This document shows, in pieces, positions 8,515 to 17,423 of a stretch of DNA of 64,000 nt (positions within the stretch are counted from its first letter, which is position 1; each line of letters starts with the position of its first letter). Under the pieces are notes generated by a model that worked only from the letters and a program-made list of their open reading frames with translations, had not been told where the DNA came from and made no database searches. The position numbers were made by a program, and so were the translations under genes. This DNA is from Motiliproteus sp036961355 (GTDB lineage: Bacteria > Pseudomonadota > Gammaproteobacteria > Pseudomonadales > Balneatricaceae): NCBI GenBank assembly GCA_036961355.1, contig JBALVL010000009.1, forward strand, positions 60,433 to 124,432, written 5' to 3'.

Positions 8515-9270
8515 ATGCGTAAAGGACTACTTGTACTGTTTAGCCTGATCTCATTTTCCGGAATTTGTGGGGCACAGACCTATAACCTCGCCTCAGGCGA
8601 GTTCCCTCCCTTTACCAGCGAGTCGTTAGACAATGGCGGCCTGGCAACCAAAATCATCACGACCGTCATCAACAAAATGGGCCATCAGACCAAGGTTAAT
8701 TTCTTACCCTGGAAACGGGGCTATCAAATGACACTACGTGGCAGGCTTCACGGCACCTTCGCTTACTCAAAAAATAGCCAGCGGCTGAAGCAATGGTTTT
8801 TTTCAGAGCCGCTTTATAATCTTGAGGAGGTTTTCATCGCCCGGAGCCACAATCAGGTCTATTTTCGCGACAATGCCGACCTTGATAACTTAATTATCTG
8901 CAAACCTATCGGCTACAACCTGTTCGGATTAAAAGAGCTGCAGCAGCAAGGGGTCATCACTCTGCTAAGGCCTGCCGACATGAACGGCTGCTTCCGGTTA
9001 CTCGCTAAACGGCGAGTCGATTTAGTAATGACCAACAGCACCACCGCCCTCAATCTAATAAAGCAGCACACCGAAAACCCCGACGAGTTCCACGTTCTAC
9101 CCAAACCCTTCACAACGATCGGGCACCATCTAATCGCGCCAAAATCGGAAGCTCATTCAGCTGCATTTATTAATGCATTTGACGCAGCCCTACTAACGCT
9201 GAAAAAGGACGGTGTGATCGATATGCTGATCGCCAAGCACTTGTCAGAAAACGATGTTGCTTTGAATTGA
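8515..9270 (+). CDS. Periplasmic solute-binding protein, SBP family 3-like
   Basis: A 251-residue secreted protein: a signal peptide (about 1-20, ending GICGAQ) followed by a single binding-protein fold. ASGEFPPFTSESLDNGGLATKI resembles the ligand-facing opening of family 3 amino-acid binding proteins, and WKRGYQMTLRGRLHGTFAY is the typical second helix-strand region. No ABC permease or ATPase gene is adjacent, so it may serve as a sensor or orphan binding component. Its own promoter and the 186-bp gap from dxs suggest independent transcription. Ligand unknown. Confidence 0.78.
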   Translation: MRKGLLVLFSLISFSGICGAQTYNLASGEFPPFTSESLDNGGLATKIITTVINKMGHQTKVNFLPWKRGYQMTLRGRLHGTFAYSKNSQRLKQWFFSEPLYNLEEVFIARSHNQVYFRDNADLDNLIICKPIGYNLFGLKELQQQGVITLLRPADMNGCFRLLAKRRVDLVMTNSTTALNLIKQHTENPDEFHVLPKPFTTIGHHLIAPKSEAHSAAFINAFDAALLTLKKDGVIDMLIAKHLSENDVALN

Positions 9271-9311
9271 AGCATTGAGCCAGCTGCAGATACCACACGA
9301 CTGAGCACTTG

Positions 9312-9941
9312 CTAAGCACTGATAGTAGCCGCAACCTCCTGACTGTCAGCGCCCTCCACTGTTGAAAAAACTGTATCCAACTGCGGATCGACCAACTGGC
9401 TGGCCGGCGTAATGGTACGGCGCTGCCACGGGATAAACCCTAAATACCAGGTTCGCCAAAACCCAACACTGGCTTGCGGATTTTGAGCGAGCAACTGCTG
9501 TAGCGTTTGCACCTCTCCCAACTCAACATCCAGCGCCTCATGGAAGACCTGATGGACAAACTTAGAACAGAACTGGCGTGGCGAATCATAATTAAACCCT
9601 AGATGGTACCAACAACCTTCACGCTTTGAGGCGGCCTGTTTCAGCCGTTCGATAGCATTGTCAGTCAAGGGCTGCTTGAGCCGGCGAACCGTCACTTCAG
9701 CGTTACAGGTGCGAGCAAGAAAATCACGCAACGGCGTTGCTGCCACCTTCGGCACCTTGCTCTCCAGCACTAACCATTGCCCCTGCTTTTCGACAGCGAA
9801 GCCAACGTGCGAGCACCAACTTCCGGTGCCACGGGCAACCTGCTTATACAAAAAGGCATCGATGGAGATAAACAGGATATCGCCCTGTTGTAGCTGGGCA
9901 CTGACTTGCTGTTCAAGTTGATCGAGTGACGGGGTTTGCAT
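9312..9941 (-). CDS. YebB/YiiX-like permuted papain-fold enzyme
   Basis: A 209-residue protein of the circularly permuted NlpC/P60 (DUF830) class. The order of catalytic residues is permuted: GDILFIS and SHVGF (His near 45) come first, and the nucleophile Cys lies in RQFCSKFVHQVF near 126. GSWCSHVGFAVEKQGQWLVLES is the typical His-containing strand region. No signal peptide is evident. Family members are amidase- or acyltransferase-like with poorly known substrates. It stands between the dxs region and ribA, transcribed opposite to the binding protein gene. Confidence 0.78.
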   Translation of the reverse strand: MQTPSLDQLEQQVSAQLQQGDILFISIDAFLYKQVARGTGSWCSHVGFAVEKQGQWLVLESKVPKVAATPLRDFLARTCNAEVTVRRLKQPLTDNAIERLKQAASKREGCWYHLGFNYDSPRQFCSKFVHQVFHEALDVELGEVQTLQQLLAQNPQASVGFWRTWYLGFIPWQRRTITPASQLVDPQLDTVFSTVEGADSQEVAATISA

Positions 9942-10132
9942 CGGTAATACTCCATAATTCGCGTTGGCTTGCGAAGGAGTATCAGCAGACTATCCCACAG
10001 ATAGAAGAAGCACCAAAAAAGTATCGCCGGGCGAACCCTCAGGTGCTAATAAATGACTGCTTAGAATTGGCAGCTACAAAATAACGGCTAATAGATGGCT
10101 TCTCATAAATAGGAATACCGAGCCAAAAGCTG

Positions 10133-10750
10133 TCAGGCGTCAGGGTCTTCTTTGAAGTGGTGCTCGCTCATCATATGGCCCAGCTTGCCGGCTTTGGTGG
10201 CCAGGTATTGTTCATTGTGTGAATTCTTACCGACCTGTAGCGGTTCGCGCTCGACCACATTGACACCGCACTCGCGAATCGCCTCAACCTTGCGGGGATT
10301 GTTAGTCATCAATCTGACCGCCGTGATTCCCAAGTGCTCAAGCATCACCTGACACATGCTGTAATCACGCATATCGGCAGCAAAGCCCAACCTCTCGTTG
10401 GCTTCGACGGTATCAGCACCCAGATCCTGCAAGTGATATGCCCGAATTTTATTGAGTAAACCAATGCCACGGCCTTCCTGTCGCAAGTACAAGATCGCAC
10501 CGCTGCCATGCTCGGAAATCCGCTTCATCGCTTCCTGTAATTGGAAACCACAATCACAGCGCATGCTAAACAACGCATCACCGGTCAGACACTCGGAGTG
10601 AATCCGAGCTAACACAGGCTGTTCGGAAGCAACGTCGCCCAGAGTTAACACGACATGTTCCTTCGCCGTTTTCAGGTCTTCAAAACCATGCATGGTGAAG
10701 GTGCCCCAAGGGGTCGGAAGCTTTGACGATGCGATATAACTGACTGACAC
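10133..10750 (-). CDS. ribA: GTP cyclohydrolase II (monofunctional)
   Basis: A 205-residue RibA starting at GTG 10750. The zinc ligands Cys54, Cys65 and Cys67 are present in HSECLTGDALFSMRCDCG, and the GTP/catalytic segment RQEGRGIGL lies near 90. TNNPRKVEAI is the conserved C-terminal nucleotide-binding segment. It opens the GTP ring in the first committed step of riboflavin synthesis. Since the C-terminal domain of the RibB-type protein in the cluster lacks these residues, this separate gene should supply the activity. No FMN riboswitch was recognised upstream. Confidence 0.95.
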   Translation of the reverse strand: MSVSYIASSKLPTPWGTFTMHGFEDLKTAKEHVVLTLGDVASEQPVLARIHSECLTGDALFSMRCDCGFQLQEAMKRISEHGSGAILYLRQEGRGIGLLNKIRAYHLQDLGADTVEANERLGFAADMRDYSMCQVMLEHLGITAVRLMTNNPRKVEAIRECGVNVVEREPLQVGKNSHNEQYLATKAGKLGHMMSEHHFKEDPDA

Positions 10751-10912
10751 GTGGTTAATTCCAAATAAAAACGGCGGTGCATTTTAGCAATGTCGGAGGC
10801 CTATTGGCGAATCCGCAGACGCAATAAATAGGCATTACACTGAAATACCATCCAGACATCTGCTATATATACTAAAGTCTAACGCATTAAACACCTAACT
10901 TCGGTGCCAACC

Positions 10913-11614
10913 ATGAATACACTAATTGTCGGGACAATTCTGGTATTTCTACTGGCAGCCCCCAAAATCTGGGCGCGCTATATCTTCTTTAAACATAACC
11001 GCGGTCGTCAGGACCTGCCTGAGACCGGTGGTGAACTGGTCAATCACCAACTCGCCCGACTGGAGCTGGTAGAGGTTCAGTTAAGCCATGCCGGTGAACG
11101 CAGCCACTATGATCCGGTCACCAAGAGCGTCTGCCTAACTGATGGCACCATGAACAACCGTAGCCTGACGGCGTTAGTCCGAGCCGCGTTTGAGGTCGGC
11201 CATGCCATTCAGGACAATCGCCAACAGCGTCTCAGCCATTATCGCCAAGGGCTAATATCATTGGCTCATCATGGCGAACGACTGGGATCAGGGGCATTGC
11301 TGCTGGCACCGCTGGTGGCAATTCTAATCCCCAGTCTCGGCGGTTGGCTGCTGTTTTGTGCGGTAGTGAGTATGCTCAGCGGAGCGATGGTTCATCTGGT
11401 TATTTTGCCGATTGAGTGGCAGGCAGGGTTTCATATTGCGCTGCCGATGCTAAAACAGATCGCTCCGCTGGGGCCGCAGGATCAACACGCGGTGCGTCAA
11501 ATTCTGGCCGCCTGCGCCTTCAGCCATTTCGCCTACGCACTAGCCAACTTACTCGATGGCCGTCACTGGCTCAGCGTACTCGGCTTAAAACAACGCAAGC
11601 AGAAAGATTGCTAA
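10913..11614 (+). CDS. Zn_peptidase_2 (YugP-like) membrane protein with altered HExxH
   Basis: A 233-residue membrane protein; the ATG at 10913 is used, though a GTG nine bases earlier is possible. It has an N-terminal membrane helix (about 3-20) and further hydrophobic segments (about 117-150 and 180-200). SHYDPVTKSVCLTDGTMNNRS and AAFEVGHAIQD match the neutral zinc metallopeptidase YugP family, in which this position reads HEVGH. Here the first zinc-binding His is Phe93 (codon TTT at 11189-11191), leaving FExxH. The family function is uncertain; this copy may lack metal-dependent catalysis or be a scaffold. It is flanked by ribA and pgpA on the other strand. Confidence 0.82.
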   Translation: MNTLIVGTILVFLLAAPKIWARYIFFKHNRGRQDLPETGGELVNHQLARLELVEVQLSHAGERSHYDPVTKSVCLTDGTMNNRSLTALVRAAFEVGHAIQDNRQQRLSHYRQGLISLAHHGERLGSGALLLAPLVAILIPSLGGWLLFCAVVSMLSGAMVHLVILPIEWQAGFHIALPMLKQIAPLGPQDQHAVRQILAACAFSHFAYALANLLDGRHWLSVLGLKQRKQKDC

Positions 11615-11673
11615 GACAAGGTCCGGCCAGGGACTGCATTAAACCGCTACTGGAACCGGTAATGAGGCCAGTA

Positions 11674-12147
11674 TTAAGCCAACCAAAGCACGCACAGCTG
11701 CAGCACAATCAGCGCGTAGATTCCGGCTAGCACATCATCGATCATAATGCCGAAACCGCCGGAGACATGTTTATCCGCCCAACGGATCGGCTGTGGTTTG
11801 AGAATATCGAAAAAACGGAACAACACGAAGCCAAACAGCAACCAACCCCAGCCCGGCGGCACAAGGATTAACGTGATCCATAAGCCAACAAACTCATCCC
11901 AAACGATACCACCGTGATCGTGTACCCCCAGATCCCGAGAGGTGCGTTCGCACAGATACACCCCCAACACAAATGCGACCACTATCGCCGCCAGATATGC
12001 CTCCAACGGCAGTTCACGTAACAACAAATAAGGTAGGATCGCACCCGCAGTGCCCCAAGTGCCGGGCGCGCGGCGTGGCGCTCCGCTTCCGAAGCCAAAC
12101 GCGGCCAGATGAATCGGGTTACGCCAATCAGGTCGAGGCAGAGACAA
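11674..12147 (-). CDS. pgpA: Phosphatidylglycerophosphatase A
   Basis: A 157-residue inner-membrane enzyme dephosphorylating phosphatidylglycerophosphate to phosphatidylglycerol. Motifs: FGFGSGAPRRAPGTWGT near the N-terminus, HDHGGIVWDEFVG in the middle, and FRFFDILKPQPIRWAD then GGFGIMIDDVLAG, the acidic active-site set of the PgpA family. About four membrane helices. The start at TTG 12147 has GGAG about ten bases upstream. It is the last gene of the glyA-to-pgpA block, 61 bases after thiL. Confidence 0.94.
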   Translation of the reverse strand: MSLPRPDWRNPIHLAAFGFGSGAPRRAPGTWGTAGAILPYLLLRELPLEAYLAAIVVAFVLGVYLCERTSRDLGVHDHGGIVWDEFVGLWITLILVPPGWGWLLFGFVLFRFFDILKPQPIRWADKHVSGGFGIMIDDVLAGIYALIVLQLCVLWLA

Positions 12148-12208
12148 AAGGCTACTCCAGCTTTTCGATACCCAAGCAGTACCGGTGATTTATAGGTGGT
12201 GGCCGACG

Positions 12209-13252
12209 TTAAAAGTGGCGATAACCCGCCGCCGCCAACGGCCGTAATTGGCCATCGGCACTCTGCCCGAATAAACCCGGCTCAGCAGTGATTCGGCCCA
12301 CCCGACAACAGTTAACGTCGAGTGTCGCCAAACGTTCAGTAAGGATGGCTTCATGCTGCGACGGTACGGTAAAGCACAGTTCAAAATCTTCGCCACCGCC
12401 CAGCGCCCAGCCGAGGGCCTGAGGTAGGCCATAGTGGGCCAACATCGCCTCGGAAAGCGGTACCTTGTCAAACTCGATCAAAGCTCCCAGCTGATCGGCC
12501 TTGAGCAGATGGTTCAGATCGGCCAGCAGGCCGTCAGAGATATCCAACGCACTGCTGGCGATACCACGCAATGCCTGCCCCAGCTCAATCCGAGCCGTTG
12601 GTCGGTAAAATCGGCGCAACAGATAAGGATCAGGCTCGGGTGCATGTTGCAGCTGATCAAGCCCAGCCATCGCATCACCCAAGGTACCACTGACCCAGAT
12701 ACCATCGCCGGGCTTAGCACCGCGCCGGGTCAGTGCCTGCCCTGTTGGAACCAGGCCGTGGACTTGCAAACTCAGGGTACGATGACCACGGCTGGTATCG
12801 CCGCCAACCAGGCTTAAGCCATACTGCTGCAGTGACTGCTCCAGACCTTGGCTGAACGGCTGCAACCAGCGCGGGTCGGACTCGGGAAGGGTTAGCGCCA
12901 GCGTCAACCAGGCCGGTGACGCACCCATCGCGGCCAGATCACTAACACAGGAAGAAACGGCGCGGTGGGCCAGCTCATCGGCAGCTATCGTCGGTAGAAA
13001 GTGAGCCCCTTCGACCAGCGTGTCTATCGACACTGCCAACTGCTGACCCACTGGAACATCAAGCAGGGCGCAATCATCGCCAATACCCAAGCTGACACCG
13101 GCAGAAAAATTCGGCAGCGCGGCAAAATAGCGTCCAATCAGCTCAAACTCAGCAACGGGATCGCTAGCGTCAGTCGAGCCCGTTTCAGCGAGGGGTCGGT
13201 CAACTTGCCGCTGTTCGAAATCTGTCACCGCCCTGTCTCCGAAACTAGTCAC
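12209..13252 (-). CDS. thiL: Thiamine-monophosphate kinase
   Basis: A 347-residue ThiL of the PurM/AIR synthetase fold, phosphorylating thiamine monophosphate to the diphosphate. Visible motifs are EFELIGRYFA, the ATP/Mg segment GIGDDCALLD, SIDTLVEGAHFLP, AVSSCVSDLAAMGA, GGDTSRGHRTL and DISDGLLADLNHLL, all in the expected order. It starts with GTG at 13252, 21 bases after the nusB stop. The nusB-thiL-pgpA order is common in gammaproteobacteria. Confidence 0.95.
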   Translation of the reverse strand: MTSFGDRAVTDFEQRQVDRPLAETGSTDASDPVAEFELIGRYFAALPNFSAGVSLGIGDDCALLDVPVGQQLAVSIDTLVEGAHFLPTIAADELAHRAVSSCVSDLAAMGASPAWLTLALTLPESDPRWLQPFSQGLEQSLQQYGLSLVGGDTSRGHRTLSLQVHGLVPTGQALTRRGAKPGDGIWVSGTLGDAMAGLDQLQHAPEPDPYLLRRFYRPTARIELGQALRGIASSALDISDGLLADLNHLLKADQLGALIEFDKVPLSEAMLAHYGLPQALGWALGGGEDFELCFTVPSQHEAILTERLATLDVNCCRVGRITAEPGLFGQSADGQLRPLAAAGYRHF

Positions 13253-13273
13253 TACTCAACGTTCAGCAACTGT

Positions 13274-13792
13274 TTAAGCGCCGCTAATTTCAGTCTGGCG
13301 CAGGTCTCGGGCAACCCGATCCAATACACCGTTGACGTATTTATGGCTCTCGGTGGCGCCGAAGATCTTAGCCAGGTTAACCGCTTCGTTGATCGCAACC
13401 TTATAAGGCACATCGATCATCGATGCCAACTCGTAGGTCCCCATCCGCAACACCGTCAATTCGATCGGGTCGAGTTCTTTAAGCTTACGGTCAAGATAAG
13501 GCAGGATCGCCTCATCCAGTTCAGTCGATTGTGACGGCACACCGTGTAACAGTTTGCTGAACAGTTTTAGATCAGTGCCGCTCATGTCGTTCTCGATACG
13601 AAACTGGGCTTCAATATCGTTCACCGGTGAACCGGCCATCTGCCACTGATACAACGCCTGCAACGCAAAACTACGGGCTTCACGCTTCATCTGAGTGCGC
13701 GATGGTTTACCGCTCTTTTTTTTCTTCGGCCGTTGCTGGCTCATAGGTGCTTGGTTCGGCCGTTGGTCGCCGCCATTGTCAGAGTCAGTCAC
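13274..13792 (-). CDS. nusB: Transcription antitermination factor NusB
   Basis: A 172-residue all-helical NusB. The conserved core begins RREARSFALQALYQWQ-like (about 36-52), with YLDRKLKELDPIELTVLRMGTYEL and VPYKVAINEAVNLAKIFG, then KYVNGVLDRVARDLR at the end. It binds boxA RNA with NusE (S10) in rRNA antitermination. The N-terminus carries about 30 extra, basic residues (QQRPKKKKSGKPSRTQMK); a start at the internal Met (MSQQRP) is possible. Only three bases separate it from ribH, so the two are co-transcribed. Confidence 0.94.
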   Translation of the reverse strand: MTDSDNGGDQRPNQAPMSQQRPKKKKSGKPSRTQMKREARSFALQALYQWQMAGSPVNDIEAQFRIENDMSGTDLKLFSKLLHGVPSQSTELDEAILPYLDRKLKELDPIELTVLRMGTYELASMIDVPYKVAINEAVNLAKIFGATESHKYVNGVLDRVARDLRQTEISGA

Positions 13793-13795
13793 CGA

Positions 13796-14272
13796 TTATC
13801 CCTCTAACTGCTTGAGCAAGCTAACCATCTCCAGCGACGACAACGCCGCCTCGGAACCTTTGTTACCCATTTTGGTGCCAGAGCGCTCGACCGCTTGCTC
13901 GATCGAGTTAACGGTCAAAATGCCATTGGCAACCGGGATACCATGCTCCATCGCAACCTGTGCACAACCCTTAGCGCTCTCGGCACTAACGTATTCAAAA
14001 TGCGGCGTACCGCCACGAATCACCGCGCCAAGAGCGATGATCGCATCATCACGTTTCTGCTCGGCAACCTTCTGTACAGCTAACGGAATCTCAATCGCAC
14101 CGGGCACCCGCACGATGCGGATATTGGCAGCAGCAACACCATGGCGCTTAAGTGTATCAACCGCCCCTTCAACCAGGCTCTCAACCACAAAAGCGTTGAA
14201 ACGCCCGACCACGATGGCGTATTTTCCCGCCTGAGCATTGGTGAAATCACCTTCAATCGTCTGAACTGTCAT
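13796..14272 (-). CDS. ribH: 6,7-dimethyl-8-ribityllumazine synthase
   Basis: A 158-residue lumazine synthase, condensing the pyrimidine product of RibD with 3,4-dihydroxybutanone phosphate. Motifs: VGRFNAFVVESLVEGAVDTL at the N-terminal substrate site, VPGAIEIPLAVQKV, ALGAVIRGGTPHFEYV with the catalytic His, and PVANGILTVNSIEQA. Family members form 60-mers or smaller shells. It lies between ribBX and nusB on the same strand. Confidence 0.96.
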   Translation of the reverse strand: MTVQTIEGDFTNAQAGKYAIVVGRFNAFVVESLVEGAVDTLKRHGVAAANIRIVRVPGAIEIPLAVQKVAEQKRDDAIIALGAVIRGGTPHFEYVSAESAKGCAQVAMEHGIPVANGILTVNSIEQAVERSGTKMGNKGSEAALSSLEMVSLLKQLEG

Positions 14273-14368
14273 CTCTGTTTCCTTCTAGTGTCGGTGTCTC
14301 AATATAGCCGCGTTACAGCGCGATCTATTTGAATCTGTCTTGTTACCGGCTTGCCACTTGGGCAAACC

Positions 14369-15478
14369 TTAGCTCTGGCAGGGAATAAACTCGACCACTT
14401 CAAGGTCAAACCCGGACAGCGCACTAAACTTGATCGGCGAACTGAGCAGGCGCATTTTACCAACCCCCAGATCACGCAAAATTTGCGATCCGGTACCCAC
14501 TGTCAGGTAGGTACCCGCACCATCAACATTGGCAGGACGAACCGGACGCTGATTAAGATGTGCATCGAGGCTGGCGGCCAGATCTTCCGGCGCACTATCA
14601 CCGAGTAGCACCACCACACCATGGCCCTCTTCTGCCACTTTCTGCAGCGATTTTTGTACCGTCCACTTTGGCTCATCGCTACTGACACCAATCACATCAC
14701 GCATCGCGTCAGCCATATGAACCCGTACTAGGGTCGGTTGATCGCTGCTTATCTCGCCCTTTACCAGCGCCAGATGGCTACCCCCTTGGATATTGTCACG
14801 GTAGCTGATCGCTTGGAACTCACCAAACTCAGTCTGCAAGCTATGACTGCTGTCGCGGTCAACGGTATGTTCGTTCAGAATCCGGTAGTGGATCAGATCG
14901 GCGATGGTGCCGATCTTGAGATCGTGCTTCTCAGCAAACTTCTCCAGATCGGGACGACGCGCCATGGTGCCGTCTTCGTTCATGATTTCGACAATCGCCG
15001 CGGCGGGCAAGCAACCTGCCAAACGCCCCAGATCGCAACCCGCTTCGGTATGACCGGCACGACTCAACACGCCGCCAGGCTGCGCCATCAACGGAAAAAT
15101 GTGACCCGGCTGGACAATGTCTTCAGGCTGCACCTGAGCATTCACCGCGGTACGCACTGTGTGAGCGCGATCGGCTGCTGAAATACCGGTTGTAACGCCT
15201 TCGGCCGCTTCGATCGACAGGGTAAAATTGGTCGAATACTGAGCGCCGTTATCCTGCACCATCAACGGCAAGTTCAGTTTTTTACAATGATCGCGGGTCA
15301 ACGTTAAACAGATCAAACCACGCGCGTGGGTCGCCATGAAGTTGATATCTTCGGGACGAACTTTCTCGGCAGCGATCACCAGATCGCCTTCATTTTCACG
15401 ATCTTCGTCATCCATCAAGATGACCATTTTTCCCTGACGGATATCTTCGATCAGTTCGGCGGTGGAGTTAAGAGCCAT
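14369..15478 (-). CDS. ribB: RibB fused to a degenerate RibA-like domain (RibBX type)
   Basis: A 369-residue two-domain protein. The N-terminal half is 3,4-dihydroxy-2-butanone-4-phosphate synthase, with DDEDRENEGDL, ATHARGLICLTL, RAGHTEAGCDL and EIMNEDGTMARR intact. The C-terminal half follows the GTP cyclohydrolase II fold, but the zinc cysteines are gone (VRVHMADAMRDVIG in place of the HSECLTGD...CDCG region) and QEGRGIGL is replaced by LGDSAPED. This matches the described RibBX variant, where the second domain has no cyclohydrolase activity and affects the first. A complete separate ribA at 10133-10750 supports this. AGGA precedes the ATG. Confidence 0.93.
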   Translation of the reverse strand: MALNSTAELIEDIRQGKMVILMDDEDRENEGDLVIAAEKVRPEDINFMATHARGLICLTLTRDHCKKLNLPLMVQDNGAQYSTNFTLSIEAAEGVTTGISAADRAHTVRTAVNAQVQPEDIVQPGHIFPLMAQPGGVLSRAGHTEAGCDLGRLAGCLPAAAIVEIMNEDGTMARRPDLEKFAEKHDLKIGTIADLIHYRILNEHTVDRDSSHSLQTEFGEFQAISYRDNIQGGSHLALVKGEISSDQPTLVRVHMADAMRDVIGVSSDEPKWTVQKSLQKVAEEGHGVVVLLGDSAPEDLAASLDAHLNQRPVRPANVDGAGTYLTVGTGSQILRDLGVGKMRLLSSPIKFSALSGFDLEVVEFIPCQS

Positions 15479-15557
15479 AGTGGTTCCTGCTACTCGTATA
15501 GGTTTAAGAATCGTTGCTGCAATACCATTAACATACTGCTATTCATGCGGCCCCGGC

Positions 15558-16259
15558 TTACCGGCGGCCACGAAATCCGTGTTCGGCTAAAAACGCCTGG
15601 CTCAGGCCCGCTGCATCGCCCTCATCGCTAGCGGTGTCGTCATCAGCGGCACCCGCTGCCTGAATATTCGCACCTTGCAACAGCCGCTCCAGATAGCGGG
15701 CGATCATGTCGACTTCAAGATTGACCCGTCGGCCAACACTGTAGTATTTAATCAATGTTTGATCCAGCGTGTGCGGTACGATGTTGAGTTCGAACAGCCG
15801 CCCGTCGACAGCATTAACGGTCAAACTAACACCATCAATGGTGATCGAACCTTTGGCAGCGATATAGCGCGCCAGCGATTCGGGCGCCTTAATGCCAAAG
15901 CGAACCGAACGACCATCTTCACGCCGCTCGACAATCTCTCCGATACCATCGACGTGGCCGCTAACGATATGGCCACCGAGCCGGCTGGTCGGCATCATCG
16001 CTTTTTCCAAATTAACTTTCTCACCCGCGCCGAACAGATCAAAGTCGGTATAGGCAAGGGTTTCGCGTGATACATCTGCCCAGAAACCATCACCCGGCAG
16101 TTCAACCACGGTCAGGCAAACGCCATTGACTGCGATACTATCGCCCAGTTTTACATCGGCAAGATCCATGCTGCCGGTGCCGATGCGTAAGCGCAGATCG
16201 CCGCCCTGTGGACGGCTATCTATCACCTCGCCAACCGCTTCAATAATACCGGTAAACAT
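15558..16259 (-). CDS. ribE: Riboflavin synthase
   Basis: A 233-residue riboflavin synthase with two homologous lumazine-binding barrels. It opens MFTGIIEAVGEV; the first barrel has GDSIAVNGVCLTV and SRETL, the second KGSITIDGVSLTVNAV and NIVPHTLDQT. It dismutates two lumazine molecules to riboflavin. The tail after about 200 (GANIQAAGAADDDTASDEGD) is acidic and Ala-rich, beyond the usual end. It is three bases from ribD and upstream of ribBX. Confidence 0.95.
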   Translation of the reverse strand: MFTGIIEAVGEVIDSRPQGGDLRLRIGTGSMDLADVKLGDSIAVNGVCLTVVELPGDGFWADVSRETLAYTDFDLFGAGEKVNLEKAMMPTSRLGGHIVSGHVDGIGEIVERREDGRSVRFGIKAPESLARYIAAKGSITIDGVSLTVNAVDGRLFELNIVPHTLDQTLIKYYSVGRRVNLEVDMIARYLERLLQGANIQAAGAADDDTASDEGDAAGLSQAFLAEHGFRGRR

Positions 16260-16262
16260 CGT

Positions 16263-17423
16263 TTAGCCCGCCTCGGCTGCTGAGTTGTCGCCAGCGCTGG
16301 TTGCGCCAGATGACTTTACAAAGGAATAATTAAATCGCATATCATCGCCGAGCTGGCGTGAACCGATCCGCTGCAATCGCTGCTGCTGCGCCATCTGCTC
16401 AAGCGGCAACGCAAAGGCTGGACGGGCAGCAGACCCCAGCAACGTCGGCGCTTGGTAAATCACCAACTCGTCGACCAGTCCGGCGGCGATAAAACTGCCA
16501 CCAACCTGAGCACCGGCTTCGATCAACAGCTCGTTGCATTCGCGCTCGCGTGCCAACCACTGCAAAACTGCCAACGGCTCAATATCATTCATCGCGATCA
16601 AGGTCGCTTTGGCATTCAACGCCGCAATGCAGGCATCATCAGCATCGGTGTAAAAAATTACCGTTTCACCCGGCTGGTTAATGATGGCAGCACTAGGCGG
16701 GGTGCGCAGTTTACGGTCGAGAATCACCCGCAGTGGCTGTCGCTTTAGCGCTTCATTGGCTTGTTCCTGCGACAAACCCAACTGTTCGGCGCGCAAGGCC
16801 ATCGACGGGTCATCGTGCAGCACCGTGCCGATACCGGTCAAAATCGCCGAACTGCGAGCCCGCAGTCGCTGGACATCGCTACGCGCCTGCGATCCGGTGA
16901 TCCATTTCGACTCACCCGACGCCATCGCAGTACGGCCATCGAGACTGATAGCCTGCTTGATCCGCACGTAGGGGCGGTTATCGGTCATACGTTGGATAAA
17001 GCCGGGGTTGAGCGCTTCGGCCTGATGCTGCATCAATCCCCAACGCACCTTGATACCGGCTTGCTGCAGGCGGTTATGGCCGCGTCCAGAGACCAGCGGA
17101 TTCGGGTCCTGCAACGCTGAGATAACCGCGTTCACGCCCGCCTTCATCAACGCATCGCAGCACGGCGGCGTCTTGCCCTGATGCGAACAAGGTTCGAGCG
17201 TCACGTAAGCGGTCGCACCCTGAGCTTTGTCGCCAGCCATCGCTAACGCATTCACCTCGGCGTGGCCTTCACCGGCGCGAAGATGGAAACCTTCGCCAAC
17301 GATTACGCCGTCTTTGACCAACACACAACCAACCCGTGGATTGGGTTCGGTGGTGTACAGCCCGGACGCTGCTAATTGTAGCGCCCGCGCCATGTAACGG
17401 TGATCGTCGGCAGAAAAGGACAT
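16263..17423 (-). CDS. ribD: Bifunctional riboflavin deaminase/reductase
   Basis: A 386-residue RibD. The N-terminal deaminase has the zinc site HAEVNAL and PCSHQGKTPPC; the C-terminal reductase (about 150 onward) has RIKQAISLDGRTAMASGES and KWITG, and near the end the NADPH-binding ELLIEAGAQVGGSF segment. It deaminates then reduces the RibA product. A 20-residue polar tail follows the last conserved strand. Its ATG overlaps the nrdR stop by one base, so the two are coupled. Confidence 0.95.
   Translation of the reverse strand: MSFSADDHRYMARALQLAASGLYTTEPNPRVGCVLVKDGVIVGEGFHLRAGEGHAEVNALAMAGDKAQGATAYVTLEPCSHQGKTPPCCDALMKAGVNAVISALQDPNPLVSGRGHNRLQQAGIKVRWGLMQHQAEALNPGFIQRMTDNRPYVRIKQAISLDGRTAMASGESKWITGSQARSDVQRLRARSSAILTGIGTVLHDDPSMALRAEQLGLSQEQANEALKRQPLRVILDRKLRTPPSAAIINQPGETVIFYTDADDACIAALNAKATLIAMNDIEPLAVLQWLARERECNELLIEAGAQVGGSFIAAGLVDELVIYQAPTLLGSAARPAFALPLEQMAQQQRLQRIGSRQLGDDMRFNYSFVKSSGATSAGDNSAAEAG

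Noticed and set aside
10751..10912. FMN riboswitch before ribA
   Set aside because: No RFN-element conserved segments are recognisable and the leader is short.
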